From JBJXGC01 sp046154545 (GTDB lineage Bacteria; Chloroflexota; Dehalococcoidia; Tepidiformales; Tepidiformaceae), in the NCBI GenBank assembly GCA_046154545.1, contig JBJXGC010000080.1, positions 1 through 43,386 of the forward strand: DNA of 43,386 bases, given 5' to 3'. The translations under genes and the position numbers were made by a program. This document shows, piece by piece, positions 25,708 to 32,693 of the stretch (its first letter is position 1; every line of letters begins with the position of its first letter). A model generated the notes under the pieces. It searched no databases. It was not told where the DNA came from and worked only from the letters and a program-made list of their open reading frames with translations.

Positions 25708-25953
25708 CTAGTCTCCGCCAAATCTGAGGCTTCGGATGATCCGGTACGCCACCTCATCGTTTGCAACCGTCGGGTCCAACCGAATTACGACCGTGAGGCT
25801 CTCCGTGACCTGGGGCCCTGCCCGCGAGCCCGGCACGTGCGCGGCGACGATACGAGTCCCGTCGTCGTCAAGCCAGGACACGATCCGCGCGGGGCGACCG
25901 TCAATTGTGTCCTGGCTTGACCGATAGCCGGCCCGCCTGTCCGAGGAGGCCAA
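25708..25953 (-). pseudogene. C-terminal fragment of an exported-protein-like gene
   Basis: The minus-strand frame reads QDTIDGRPARIVSWLDDDGT, then RIVAAHVPGS, SLTVVIRLDP and YRIIRSLRF at the stop. The pattern of a TxxDGRPARxxxW strand followed by ...IIRSLRF resembles the C-terminal end of small lipoproteins of high-G+C bacteria, in which the last strand and helix end in ..IxxSFRF. No lipobox or signal peptide precedes it within 250 bp, so I treat it as a 5'-truncated remnant. An 81-residue product is possible but doubtful. A 14-bp inverted repeat lies inside it. Confidence 0.4.
25868..25920. repeat. Perfect 14-bp inverted repeat with 25-bp spacer
   Basis: TCAAGCCAGGACAC at 25868-25881 is the exact reverse complement of 25907-25920. 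The spacer is G+C rich. There is no T-run on either side, so it is not a standard intrinsic terminator. It could be a recombination or binding site, or a chance feature of the gene fragment that contains it. Confidence 0.5.
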
Positions 25954-26315
25954 GGTATCGGCGAACGGCCCACGGTCGAGCGTCGACTAGCCTCGACCGT
26001 GTCGTCAGGGGCGAGTTCAAGCGATTTCCTCGAGAACCCTTGCCTTGTTCGCCGGCGCGTTCGGGCGCGCGTACAGGCCGCACATCCTTGACACCTGGTC
26101 AAGTATTTCTCGCGGCGCTCAAGCGCTGGCACGAGGTGATTAACCATGCTGGCGAGCAAAGGGCGCTTTCTCTGCTCGGTCGCGGGCGTGCCCGCGCCGC
26201 TCTTGCTGTCGGCCGCGCTCCGTATCATGAGACGAGCGCGTACGAATTACTGGTCCCACCCACCGGTTGACGACCGCTCAGACGAACGACCGGACGCTCC
26301 GCTCCTCCGTACGCT
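25954..26315. other. Gene-free stretch before the terminase
   Basis: No supported gene. A small palindrome CTTGAC-ACCTG-GTCAAG lies near 26076-26092. The end of the phage-type module (TerL stop at 26316) borders this stretch, and no portal or capsid gene follows, so the phage module is cut off here. Confidence 0.4.
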
Positions 26316-27914
26316 TCAAACATAGACGTGGAGGTCAAGTCCTTCCTCCTCGTAGGGTTCGTTCATCGTCCCATAGACGACGTTTACAGCCGCCATCGCG
26401 GCGTCCATCACTCGCCCGGCCCGGCGCTTTACCAGGTAGTACCCACCCTCAGTGCCGGCTGATTTCGTCGTGGCGTTGAGCACGTGGCGCTCGAACACGT
26501 CGTCGCAATAGTGAAGCCTCTTCTGGTCGATGAGGTCATACAGCGCCGCCGACGCCCCGGAGCGCCGCGACCCGGTCTGGTGGATCTGTTCGCACAGCAT
26601 TCCCTCCGCCTGCAGGTCCTCTGCCATCAGGCGCGAATGCCAGGGGTCGAACACATTGGTAACCACCGTCATCCGCGCCGCCTGGTCGCGGAGGTACTGG
26701 CGGATCTCCGCCTGCGGCACGACCCAGCCCTCTACCGGCTTCCCGTCCGGACCGCGCGGCCGGTCCCAGGTCTGCACGCGGACGTAGAGGCATGGCTCGT
26801 CCGTGTGGCCGCAGGGCCGCTCCTGGCCCGCCCACCATTGCCCGTGCACCACCGCCGACGAGTCCCGAGTCTCCGACAGGTCGATCCCCGCCCAGGCTGC
26901 CTGGTCTTCGTTAAGGTCGAACGGCTCTACCCGGCAGGCCCGGATCTGTTCCCGTGTCACCCACGGTGTCGCCGCGAAGTCGACCCACTGGTTGAGGTAG
27001 AGCCGCCTGAACTCCGCCTCCGTGATCGCGCCCTTCCGTCTGCCGTCGAGCACGTTCGTACCGGCCAGCTCCCCCCGCAGGAACGCCTCCGTCACCGTCA
27101 CGCCATAGTTGGGATTCGCCGCTTTCCAGCTCTCAGGGTCCCGGTAGTCCGCCTTCTCAGCGGCCTCATGCCAGAGAAAGAAGAAGCCGTCATCCTCAAT
27201 TTCGCCACGCTCCAGGCTCCGTCCGTACTCGTAGAGCCCGCCGCAGCGGCTGGTCTCCAGGTCGCTCCCGGCCGTCGTGATCATGACCATCATGGGCTGT
27301 TCACGGGCGGCCATGCCCGTCGTCAGGGCCGTCAAGAGTTCGTCGGCCTCACCCACTCCCCAGGCATGAAACTCGTCCAGGATGGCTCCGTGGATGTTGA
27401 GGCCGTGCTTGGTCTTCCCCGTCGAGGTCAGCCGCTGTACATACGAGTAGGGGTCCTCGGTGACCGACAGCCGCCCCACGGCGATCGTCACGCCGGCGTT
27501 CAGCGTGTGGGATTTCTCTACCATCCGCTTGGCTGCCTCGAAGACCCGGTCCGCCTGGTCCTCGGAGGCCGCCGCGCAGTAGACTTCGGCGCTGCGTTCA
27601 CCGTCCGCGGCCATCAGGTAGAGGGCGAGGGCCGCCGCCAGCTCGGTCTTGCCCGCCTTCCTCGGCAACCCCACGAGCGCGCGCCGGTATCGGCGCAGTC
27701 CGGTGCGTGGGTCTATCTCGAAGAGCCGGTAGATCAGCCGTTTTTGCCACCCCTGGAGGATGAACGGGGCCCCCGTCCAGCGTCCGTTGGTGAAACAGCA
27801 GTGCGTCTCGATGAACTCGATGACGTGGTCCCCGGTGGACCAGAACACCCGGCCCGCCAGCTCGACCTCTTCCGCCCCAGCACAGGGAGGAGCCTCCAAC
27901 ATCGCTGTGGTCAC
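26316..27914 (-). CDS. terL: Phage terminase large subunit
   Basis: Packaging motor and nuclease of a tailed phage. ATG 27914 overlaps the stop of the small-subunit gene (ATGA). The 532-residue protein has the ATPase with Walker A VGLPRKAGKTE (residues 81-91) and Walker B AILDEFH (177-183), the coupling segment MVMITTAGSD, and a C-terminal RNase H-like nuclease beginning GIDLSETRDSSAVV (about 343). FDPWHSRLMAEDL is a later nuclease-region block. Length and motifs match Terminase_1 (HK97-like) proteins. Both active sites look intact, yet no portal or capsid gene follows at the 3' side, so it is either a relic or a satellite component. The long open frames opposite it are shadows. Confidence 0.93.
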   Translation of the reverse strand: MTTAMLEAPPCAGAEEVELAGRVFWSTGDHVIEFIETHCCFTNGRWTGAPFILQGWQKRLIYRLFEIDPRTGLRRYRRALVGLPRKAGKTELAAALALYLMAADGERSAEVYCAAASEDQADRVFEAAKRMVEKSHTLNAGVTIAVGRLSVTEDPYSYVQRLTSTGKTKHGLNIHGAILDEFHAWGVGEADELLTALTTGMAAREQPMMVMITTAGSDLETSRCGGLYEYGRSLERGEIEDDGFFFLWHEAAEKADYRDPESWKAANPNYGVTVTEAFLRGELAGTNVLDGRRKGAITEAEFRRLYLNQWVDFAATPWVTREQIRACRVEPFDLNEDQAAWAGIDLSETRDSSAVVHGQWWAGQERPCGHTDEPCLYVRVQTWDRPRGPDGKPVEGWVVPQAEIRQYLRDQAARMTVVTNVFDPWHSRLMAEDLQAEGMLCEQIHQTGSRRSGASAALYDLIDQKRLHYCDDVFERHVLNATTKSAGTEGGYYLVKRRAGRVMDAAMAAVNVVYGTMNEPYEEEGLDLHVYV

Positions 27915-28423
27915 GCAAGATCATCCAGACGAAGGGGTCCGCGGCGGCCGGCCGGCCTATCGGCCCGCGCCTTGAGGTCCGCCATCGAATTACCGGCCTC
28001 GGCGAAGGTGAGCTGCAACCGGAAGCGCGACAGCGGCGTCATCCCAAACGCCTCCTGTGAGCGGCGGATGTCATCCTGCAGCCGTTCGATGCGCCGAAAC
28101 AACGGGTTCAGGATCAAGTGTGGCTTCTCTTTCGTGTGCCGGCTGCCGGGGATGAGCGGCTGGCTCACGGCGATCTCGTTCAGGCGCTCCGCCTCGTCGA
28201 TCGCCCGGATCCACTGTTGGAGCGCGTACCGGTCGGCCTGTATATCTACCGCTTGGGACACCGGCGAGGCCCAAAACTCCCGCCATACCACACGCGCCGT
28301 ATTGTGCAGTCCACTCGGTGCCGCTGGTGCCTTCCTCTGCACAACTGGCACCACCAACCCGCGTCCACGGCCGCGCCGACTATCGGCGAGTAGTATCGGT
28401 GCCTTCTGCCTTGCCCCAGCCAT
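27911..28423 (-). CDS. terS: Phage terminase small subunit, P27 type
   Basis: DNA-recognition partner of TerL, upstream in the same operon with a 4-bp overlap. ATG 28423 (MAGARQKAP) is preferred; GTG 28429 is 6 bp upstream and in frame. The 170-residue protein is helical: a basic N-terminus with RRGRGR, then ARVVWREFWASPVSQAVD, a YALQQWIRAIDEAERL helix, PLFRRIERLQDDIRRSQEAF and FGMTPLSRFRLQLTFAEAG. The ending, with a conserved FGMTPxSRxRL block before a short tail, is the hallmark of P27-type small terminases. It diverges from the SWIM-protein operon across a promoter-rich intergenic region. Confidence 0.88.
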   Translation of the reverse strand: MAGARQKAPILLADSRRGRGRGLVVPVVQRKAPAAPSGLHNTARVVWREFWASPVSQAVDIQADRYALQQWIRAIDEAERLNEIAVSQPLIPGSRHTKEKPHLILNPLFRRIERLQDDIRRSQEAFGMTPLSRFRLQLTFAEAGNSMADLKARADRPAGRRGPLRLDDLA

Positions 28424-28435
28424 ATGCACTAATCC

Positions 28436-28478
28436 TTGACACTATTCAGTTGACTATTCACGCGTTATAGCGTAGTAT
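28436..28478 (+). promoter_or_regulatory. Promoter P1 with duplicated upstream element
   Basis: -35 TTGACT (28450-28455), a 17-bp spacer, and -10 TAGTAT (28473-28478). A second TTGACA lies at 28436-28441, and the word ACTATTC occurs just after each. The region separates the terS and SWIM operons, so it may control both. It is nearly superimposable on promoter P2 at 30005-30033. Confidence 0.7.
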
Positions 28479-28486
28479 GTATATAT

Positions 28487-28530
28487 CCCAAGGGGGTCGG
28501 AAGCCCCCTCGGGAAGTAACCAGAATGGAG
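28487..28530 (+). promoter_or_regulatory. 5' leader: stem-loop plus conserved 17-nt block (copy 1)
   Basis: Starts 8 nt after the -10 box, so the hairpin is at the extreme 5' end of the mRNA. Stem arms are CCCAAGGGGG and CCCCCTCGGG (28487-28513, one mismatch), followed at once by AAGTAACCAGAATGGAG (28514-28530), whose GGAG is the ribosome-binding site. The second leader at 30042-30084 has the same plan with a different, still-paired stem. Confidence 0.7.
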
Positions 28531-28542
28531 TCTGATTCCACC

Positions 28543-28839
28543 ATGGCCGTCACCCATCCTACCACCGCCGCCCCCACATTCGAAGCCATGACCACCTACC
28601 GGCTGAGGAGCTGGAACGAGGTCTATGGAGTCCAGGACAAGCGCTACTACCACGCTCCGGATGGCGAAGGCCTGCGGACCGTGGAGATCACCCGTGACCT
28701 CCGCATCGCCTGCCGCTGCAGCCAGTTCAGCCAGAACCTGCGCGACGGCTCCGGCCCATGCGAGCACGTGGTCGAGGCCATCGACTTCCTGAGCGAAGTC
28801 GGCTACCGCCGGCTGCCGACGTGGACGCTGAAGTCATGA
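28543..28839 (+). CDS. Small SWIM-type zinc-finger protein (98 aa)
   Basis: ATG 28543 is chosen over ATG 28525 because the ATGGAG at 28525 is the ribosome-binding block shared with the second operon, where it cannot be a start. The product starts MAVTHPTTAAP and has a SWIM-type pattern near the C-terminus: IACRCSQFSQN then GPCEHVVEAIDFL, i.e. CxC...CxH (about residues 61-80). SWIM fingers bind DNA or proteins. Its length is close to the bare domain. It is the first gene of a three-gene operon and its stop overlaps the next start (ATGA). Its function in the phage island is unknown; a DNA-binding regulator is plausible. Confidence 0.7.
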   Translation: MAVTHPTTAAPTFEAMTTYRLRSWNEVYGVQDKRYYHAPDGEGLRTVEITRDLRIACRCSQFSQNLRDGSGPCEHVVEAIDFLSEVGYRRLPTWTLKS

Positions 28840-29168
28840 CGACCAAGCGCCACCCGGCCAGTCTCACCGTCGCCGACCGCAAGGCCCTCCCCCCGCTCTA
28901 CGAGCAGGACGGCAAGGGCTGCGACGCCATCGCCTACGTGAAGTTCTTCAATCCCACCGGCGCCGCCACCTGGTACGCCACCGAGTTCGACGGGGACGAC
29001 CTCTTCTTCGGCCTCTGCGACCTCGGGTTCGGCGAGCCGGAGCTGGGGTACTTCAGCCTCAGCGAGCTTCTCTCGGTGCGCGTCCGCTTCGGCCTCACGA
29101 TCGAACGGGATACGTCCTGGAAGCCGACACCGCTCCGCGAATGCCGGGTCTGGGGGGTGCTCCGATGA
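28836..29168 (+). CDS. DUF2958 protein (110 aa)
   Basis: ATG 28836 lies in the ATGA overlap with the SWIM gene; the longer open frame upstream is an artefact. The protein matches the DUF2958 layout: LPPLYEQDGKGCDAIAYVKF, FFNPTGAATWYATEFDGDDL, FFGLCDLGFGEPELGYFSL, and a final LTIERDTSWKPTPLRE. This family is common on plasmids, conjugative elements and phages, beside single-strand-binding or partition genes, and has no assigned activity. It is translationally coupled to both neighbours, so the three proteins are probably made in step. Confidence 0.85.
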   Translation: MTTKRHPASLTVADRKALPPLYEQDGKGCDAIAYVKFFNPTGAATWYATEFDGDDLFFGLCDLGFGEPELGYFSLSELLSVRVRFGLTIERDTSWKPTPLRECRVWGVLR

Positions 29169-29974
29169 CCGCCCCCGACAAGCTCGACCGCATCCAGGGC
29201 GTGATCGCCGCCCTGCTCTCGAAGACCACCAGCAACGGTTGCACGGAGCAGGAAGCGTCGAGCGCCCTCGAAAAGGCCCAGGAGCTGCTCCTGCGTTACA
29301 ACCTCTCACAGGAACAGGTCTTCGCCCGCGCCGACGGCAACGCGGCCATGCGGGCGAAGGTCGGCATGCAGGACGTGGAGGTCGCCGCCGGCTTCAAGTG
29401 GCGGGCCTCGCTCCTCAGCGCGGTCGCTCGCGCCAACCTCTGCCGCATCGTCATATCCGACCAGGGTGACCGCGGCACCGTCCACGTCTTCGGCAAGCAG
29501 GAGAACATCCGCGTAGTCCTCGACATGTGGTCGTGGGTGTCCGAACAGCTGGAGCGCCTCGGCTTCAACAGCCTGCGCGACTACATGCAGCCGCCCCAGC
29601 AGGCCCGCTGGAAGTTCACGGACGACGGGCACGTCCGCATCCAGCCGTGGACCCCGAAGGGGACCGAGAGCGAGGCCGTCTACCTGGCCGGCTTCTACAA
29701 GGCCGCCGTCCAGCGCATCGACGCCCGCCTCGCTGCCGCCATGGCGAAGTTCACGGGCGAAAGCGACATGACGCGGGCGCTCGTGGTCGTCAGCGGCAGG
29801 GAAGTGGGCGAGGCCGTCAGCCGGGCCTTCCCGCGGCTCGGGAGCTGGAGCGGCATGGGCAGCTTCGCCGGCCGCGACGGGATGCGGGACGGCGCCCGCG
29901 CGGGCGACCGCGTGAGTCTCACCCGGTCCGCAGCCCTCAGCGGCGCAGGAGGTGCCACCCTTCGGCTTCACTAG
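29165..29974 (+). CDS. DUF2786 / DUF7168-type protein (269 aa)
   Basis: ATG 29165 overlaps the preceding stop by 4 bp. Residues about 5-45 form the DUF2786 helical block (LDRIQGVIAALLSKTTSNGC then EQEASSALEKAQELLLRYNL). A beta/alpha region follows (FKWRASLLSAVARANLCRIV, GTVHVFGKQENIRVV, MWSWVSEQLERLGFNS) and then a helical C-terminal part with SEAVYLAGFYKAAVQRID, typical of the associated DUF7168 domain. Proteins of this pair are frequent in phages and plasmids, usually near ssDNA-binding or recombination genes; the function is undetermined. It is the last gene of operon 1; the next promoter follows within 20-60 bp. Confidence 0.83.
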   Translation: MTAPDKLDRIQGVIAALLSKTTSNGCTEQEASSALEKAQELLLRYNLSQEQVFARADGNAAMRAKVGMQDVEVAAGFKWRASLLSAVARANLCRIVISDQGDRGTVHVFGKQENIRVVLDMWSWVSEQLERLGFNSLRDYMQPPQQARWKFTDDGHVRIQPWTPKGTESEAVYLAGFYKAAVQRIDARLAAAMAKFTGESDMTRALVVVSGREVGEAVSRAFPRLGSWSGMGSFAGRDGMRDGARAGDRVSLTRSAALSGAGGATLRLH

Positions 29975-29992
29975 TCCGCGTCACAATTTCCC

Positions 29993-30033
29993 TACACTAT
30001 TCGGTGTACAAACAACGTGACATAGTGTACAAT
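29993..30033 (+). promoter_or_regulatory. Promoter P2 with operator palindrome
   Basis: -35-like TGTACA (30005-30010), a 17-bp spacer, and -10 TACAAT (30028-30033). TACACTAT at 29993-30000 is the exact inverse of ATAGTGTA at 30022-30029, so an 8-bp inverted repeat brackets the -35 region; GTGTACAA also occurs as a direct repeat. ACTATTC before the -35 is shared with P1. This suggests repressor control. Confidence 0.65.
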
Positions 30034-30041
30034 GCATATAT

Positions 30042-30084
30042 GGGAGAGGGGTTACACCCCCTCTCCCAAGTAACCAGAATGGAG
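30042..30084 (+). promoter_or_regulatory. 5' leader: stem-loop plus conserved 17-nt block (copy 2)
   Basis: Perfect 10-bp stem GGGAGAGGGG (30042-30051) with CCCCTCTCCC (30058-30067), starting 8 nt after the -10 as in copy 1. AAGTAACCAGAATGGAG follows at 30068-30084, identical to 28514-28530. The ATGGAG cannot be a start here because its frame ends after 11 codons, so it acts as the ribosome-binding site for ATG 30095. Confidence 0.7.
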
Positions 30085-30094
30085 TTCACCCATC

Positions 30095-30433
30095 ATGGCC
30101 GTAATCAATCCTAACCCAACAACCGAATCCATGCTCCAAGCCTTCGCGCAGATACTCGAACACGCGGAGGCCATCATCGCCCGCGACGCGGTGGCCGAGA
30201 CCCTCGGCACGGGCATGGCTCCGATGGACCCCGACACCCACCGGATCGCAGACATCACCCGCCGCTTCGTGAAGCCGGAATCCATGCTCGACGCCCTCGC
30301 GCAGATAATCGAACTCGCGGAGGGCATGATCGACCGCGACGATGACCGCAAGGGCAAGGGTCCGATGGACGATTCCGTCTACCGGATCGCAGACATCACC
30401 CGCCGCTTCGTCCCGACTTCACGAAAGTCGTGA
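30095..30433 (+). CDS. Two-repeat small protein (112 aa)
   Basis: ATG 30095, 10 nt after GGAG. The N-terminus MAVINPNPTT parallels MAVTHPTTAA of operon 1. The protein is two tandem copies of a ~48-residue unit: ESMLQAFAQILEHAEAII then HRIADITRRFVKP (about 11-61), and ESMLDALAQIIELAEGMI then YRIADITRRFVPT (about 62-108). Each unit is an amphipathic helix, a charged variable loop and an IADITRRF strand or helix. The family is not recognised. The internal duplication suggests a scaffold or DNA-binding adaptor for two identical partners. Its stop overlaps the ParB start (GTGA at 30430). Confidence 0.65.
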   Translation: MAVINPNPTTESMLQAFAQILEHAEAIIARDAVAETLGTGMAPMDPDTHRIADITRRFVKPESMLDALAQIIELAEGMIDRDDDRKGKGPMDDSVYRIADITRRFVPTSRKS

Positions 30434-31323
30434 CCGCCTCCATCGACCGCCTCTCATCCCGCGCCCTGGTGGACATCCCGGTGTCCGCCGTCATCCCGAA
30501 CCCGAACCAGCCCCGCCGCCTCTTCAAGGGCATCGACGAGCTGGCCGCGAGCATCAAAACCTCGGGCCTGCTCCAGCCCATCACCCTCCGTCCCCGCGGC
30601 GACGGGACGTACAGCATCATCGCCGGCGAGCGCCGCTACCGCGCCATCTCTACACTGGGGTGGGCGACCATCCCGGCGCTCGTGGTCGATCAGGAGGAGA
30701 CGGAGGCCTACCGGCTCTCCGTCCTTGAGAACATGGCGCGCAAGGACATGACCCCGGTCGAAGAGGCGACGGCGCTCAAGCAGCTCCTCGAGACGATGTC
30801 CCCGTGCGAGGCCGCGGCGGCCGTCGGCTACGGGGCGGACGATGGCGGGCAGGTGACCTGGAAGGTCAAGCTGCTCGACGCCATCCCCGAAGCCCAGGAC
30901 CTCGTCAACAAGGGCCACCTCAACCAGACCAAGGCGATCCAGATGTCCCGCCTCAGCCGTAACGGTCAGCTCGAAGTGCTCCGCAAGGCCGGCAGCCGGC
31001 CGCTGAATGACCGCGAGTGGGGCGCACTCTGCGATACGATCTACATCGTCGAGAACCAGCCCGACATGTTTCCGGAGACGAAGGTGTCGCCCGAGACGGT
31101 GCGGAAGACGAAGGACTTCCACGACGCCGTGTCGATGGTCTACCTCGGCATCCAGCGGATGCAGGGGTCCAAAGTGGAAGACCTCCGCCAGGGCGGCGCC
31201 CAGCTGTCACAGCTGTCCCAGAGCCTCGACCAGGCCATCCGCGCCCTTGCCAGCATCAAGCGGCAGGTGGAGACCGAAACCGGGCGAGCCATCGCCCTCG
31301 AACTTGAAGGAGACCAGTCATGA
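30430..31323 (+). CDS. ParB/RepB/Spo0J-type partition protein
   Basis: GTG 30430, overlapping the repeat-protein stop. The ParB N-terminal (CTP-binding) domain spans about residues 14-95: IPVSAVIPNPNQPRR, LAASIKTSGLLQPITL, the IIAGERRYRAI motif and YRLSVLENMARKDMTPVE. A helix-turn-helix follows (about 112-150, MSPCEAAAAVGY). The C-terminal 130 residues are helical (LRQGGAQLSQLSQSLDQAIR) and could dimerise. No ParA is adjacent, so it is more likely an orphan ParB-like DNA-binding or CTPase protein of the element than a segregation pair. The stop overlaps the DUF488 start. Confidence 0.88.
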   Translation: MTASIDRLSSRALVDIPVSAVIPNPNQPRRLFKGIDELAASIKTSGLLQPITLRPRGDGTYSIIAGERRYRAISTLGWATIPALVVDQEETEAYRLSVLENMARKDMTPVEEATALKQLLETMSPCEAAAAVGYGADDGGQVTWKVKLLDAIPEAQDLVNKGHLNQTKAIQMSRLSRNGQLEVLRKAGSRPLNDREWGALCDTIYIVENQPDMFPETKVSPETVRKTKDFHDAVSMVYLGIQRMQGSKVEDLRQGGAQLSQLSQSLDQAIRALASIKRQVETETGRAIALELEGDQS

Positions 31324-31718
31324 ACCCGATCACATTCTTCGGCTATCAGGGGCGCAAGGTAGACGATGTCGTCATCGAAGTTCTCCAGCGCGATGCCGTC
31401 CTCGTGGACGTGCGTTTCAGTCCCCACTCGCGGAATCCGACATGGAACCGCAAGACGCTTGAGTCGCGCCTCGGCCCGCGCCACTACCTGTGGATGGGCG
31501 ACACCCTCGGCAACCGGCTCTACAAGACGGATGACATTGCGATCGTAGACTTGGCCGCCGGGGTAGATGCCCTGGTAGCCGCCATGCAGAAGGCCCCAAT
31601 CCTGGTCATGTGCGTCTGCCCGTCGCCCATCGGCTGCCACCGTACCGTCATCAAAGAGGCGCTCCAGGGACACTTCGGGATCAATGCGGAGGAGTGGACA
31701 TCGGAACTAATCCCCTGA
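31320..31718 (+). CDS. DUF488 protein
   Basis: ATG 31320, in the ATGA overlap with the ParB gene. The 132-residue product has the DUF488 layout: ITFFGYQGRKVDDVVIEVLQ, VLVDVRFSPHSRNPTWNRKT, LESRLGPRHYLWMGDTLGN, and the Cys/His motif VMCVCPSPIGCHRTVIKEAL near residues 96-115. The family is small and widespread, with the CxxxxxxCHR motif thought to be catalytic or metal-binding; the reaction is unknown. It is the last gene of operon 2. Confidence 0.85.
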   Translation: MNPITFFGYQGRKVDDVVIEVLQRDAVLVDVRFSPHSRNPTWNRKTLESRLGPRHYLWMGDTLGNRLYKTDDIAIVDLAAGVDALVAAMQKAPILVMCVCPSPIGCHRTVIKEALQGHFGINAEEWTSELIP

Positions 31719-31793
31719 GCGCACGTGGATTAGTAAGGCGCCACCGGCCGGGAGACGCGCAAGAGCCGTCGTAGGGCATCCGCGAACCGCTCC

Positions 31794-32081
31794 TCAGCCC
31801 TCATCGTCGGCGACCCTTTCAATGCTTAGCAAGGTAACCTCCCGCTCGTCGATGGTGAACCATAGGCGAAGTGCAGGGGCGCCGGGATATGGGTCCGTAC
31901 GGGCTCGCCGAAGTGTCCCGGTGACCACAGGAAAGACATCCGCGCCGTGCCCGAGCGCCCACATGAGTCCGTCCAGCACCTCATCCATGCGCCGCACGTC
32001 TGGGTTGATTTCATCTCGCTGCGCCTCAAAGAGCGCCGATTCACTAATGTGGAAGGACTCTTCCGCGAACATCCCAATCAT
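31794..32081 (-). CDS. Candidate toxin partner of Panacea antitoxin 2 (95 aa)
   Basis: Starts at ATG 32081 (or the in-frame ATG 32072), overlapping the 3' end of the Panacea gene by 29-38 bp. The protein is acidic, with SALFEAQRDEINPDVRRMDE, a VLDGLMWALGHGADVFPVV helix, GTLRRARTDPYPGAPALRLW and the final strand VTLLSIERV. The ending (LRLWFTIDEREVTLLSIERV) resembles the last strands of ParE/RelE-like toxins, but the match is weak. Its call as a toxin rests mainly on being the overlapping second gene of a Panacea operon. It differs completely from the toxin candidate at 12210. Confidence 0.55.
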   Translation of the reverse strand: MIGMFAEESFHISESALFEAQRDEINPDVRRMDEVLDGLMWALGHGADVFPVVTGTLRRARTDPYPGAPALRLWFTIDEREVTLLSIERVADDEG

Positions 32082-32628
32082 GCTCTTTGATTAGCATCTC
32101 GGCCCTCGCTACCTCGTAGTCGCTGACCGGATCCTCCGAGAGGAAGACGGCCGAGTACGGAATAGTATCGCCCATCTTGGGTGCTATGCGCCAACCCAAA
32201 TGTTCATGTGAATATGCGGACAACGCCGTCCCTGTAAATTCACGGCACATGTCGAGGATGCTATCGGTATGGGCAATCTCATCCGCCGTGAACAAAGTCA
32301 GGTCCGCCTTGCGCTGGGGTATGATCCTTCGGAGCGGGTTGGGTACTCCGTACACCGGAACCTCGACCTCGAAGATCGCGCCTTCGTCCAGCAGCTCTCG
32401 CTTGGCGGGAAGGAACCGTCGTGGAACCGGTCCAGCTTTCTGTTTCATATATTCGACGCCGGTAACCGGCTTGCCGGTCTCCGCGTAAGCGAACATGTCG
32501 ATCATGTAAAGCATCTTGTTGAGCTTCACGCCTCCGAAGCGCTCATCGTCCTGGCACTTCACTGCAAGGTAAACGATAAGCTCTCGAAGCTTCTTCTCGT
32601 CAGGTACGAACGCCGCTGTCGCAGTCAT
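32044..32628 (-). CDS. Panacea (SocA-like, DUF4065) antitoxin, second locus
   Basis: ATG 32628 with GGAGGGG 8 nt upstream fixes the start; the frame is open to 32679. Residues 10-140 carry the domain: LRELIVYLAVKCQDDERFGG, VKLNKMLYMIDMFAYAETGK, VTGVEYMKQKAGPVP and TADEIAHTDSILDMC. The LNKxLYxxD...G.PxTGxxYxxxxxGPxP order is the Panacea hallmark. It shares little with the copy at 11662, so the two are not recent duplicates. An 8-bp inverted repeat GGCTCTGC...GCAGAGCC (32654-32661 and 32686-32693) just upstream could be the autoregulatory operator. Confidence 0.85.
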   Translation of the reverse strand: MTATAAFVPDEKKLRELIVYLAVKCQDDERFGGVKLNKMLYMIDMFAYAETGKPVTGVEYMKQKAGPVPRRFLPAKRELLDEGAIFEVEVPVYGVPNPLRRIIPQRKADLTLFTADEIAHTDSILDMCREFTGTALSAYSHEHLGWRIAPKMGDTIPYSAVFLSEDPVSDYEVARAEMLIKEHDWDVRGRVLPH

Positions 32629-32653
32629 CTGGTAAGCCCCTCCGTGCCGCTGC

Positions 32654-32693
32654 GGCTCTGCCCCCCATTTGGTGGACATGCTACCGCAGAGCC
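32654..32693. repeat. Inverted repeat upstream of Panacea 2
   Basis: GGCTCTGC (32654-32661) is inverted at 32686-32693 with a 24-nt spacer. It lies 26 bp before the antitoxin start on the minus strand. Autoregulation through such sites is usual for toxin-antitoxin operons; here it is inference. Confidence 0.4.

Noticed and set aside
26484..28439. 651-codon plus-strand open frame opposite the terminase genes
   Set aside because: It is the shadow of intact TerL and TerS on the other strand; its composition is Arg/Pro/Leu rich with no recognisable motif.
28525..28542. ATG at 28525 as the start of the SWIM gene
   Set aside because: The ATGGAG there is part of the leader block shared with operon 2, where its frame ends after 11 codons. 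ATG 28543 corresponds to the start used in operon 2.
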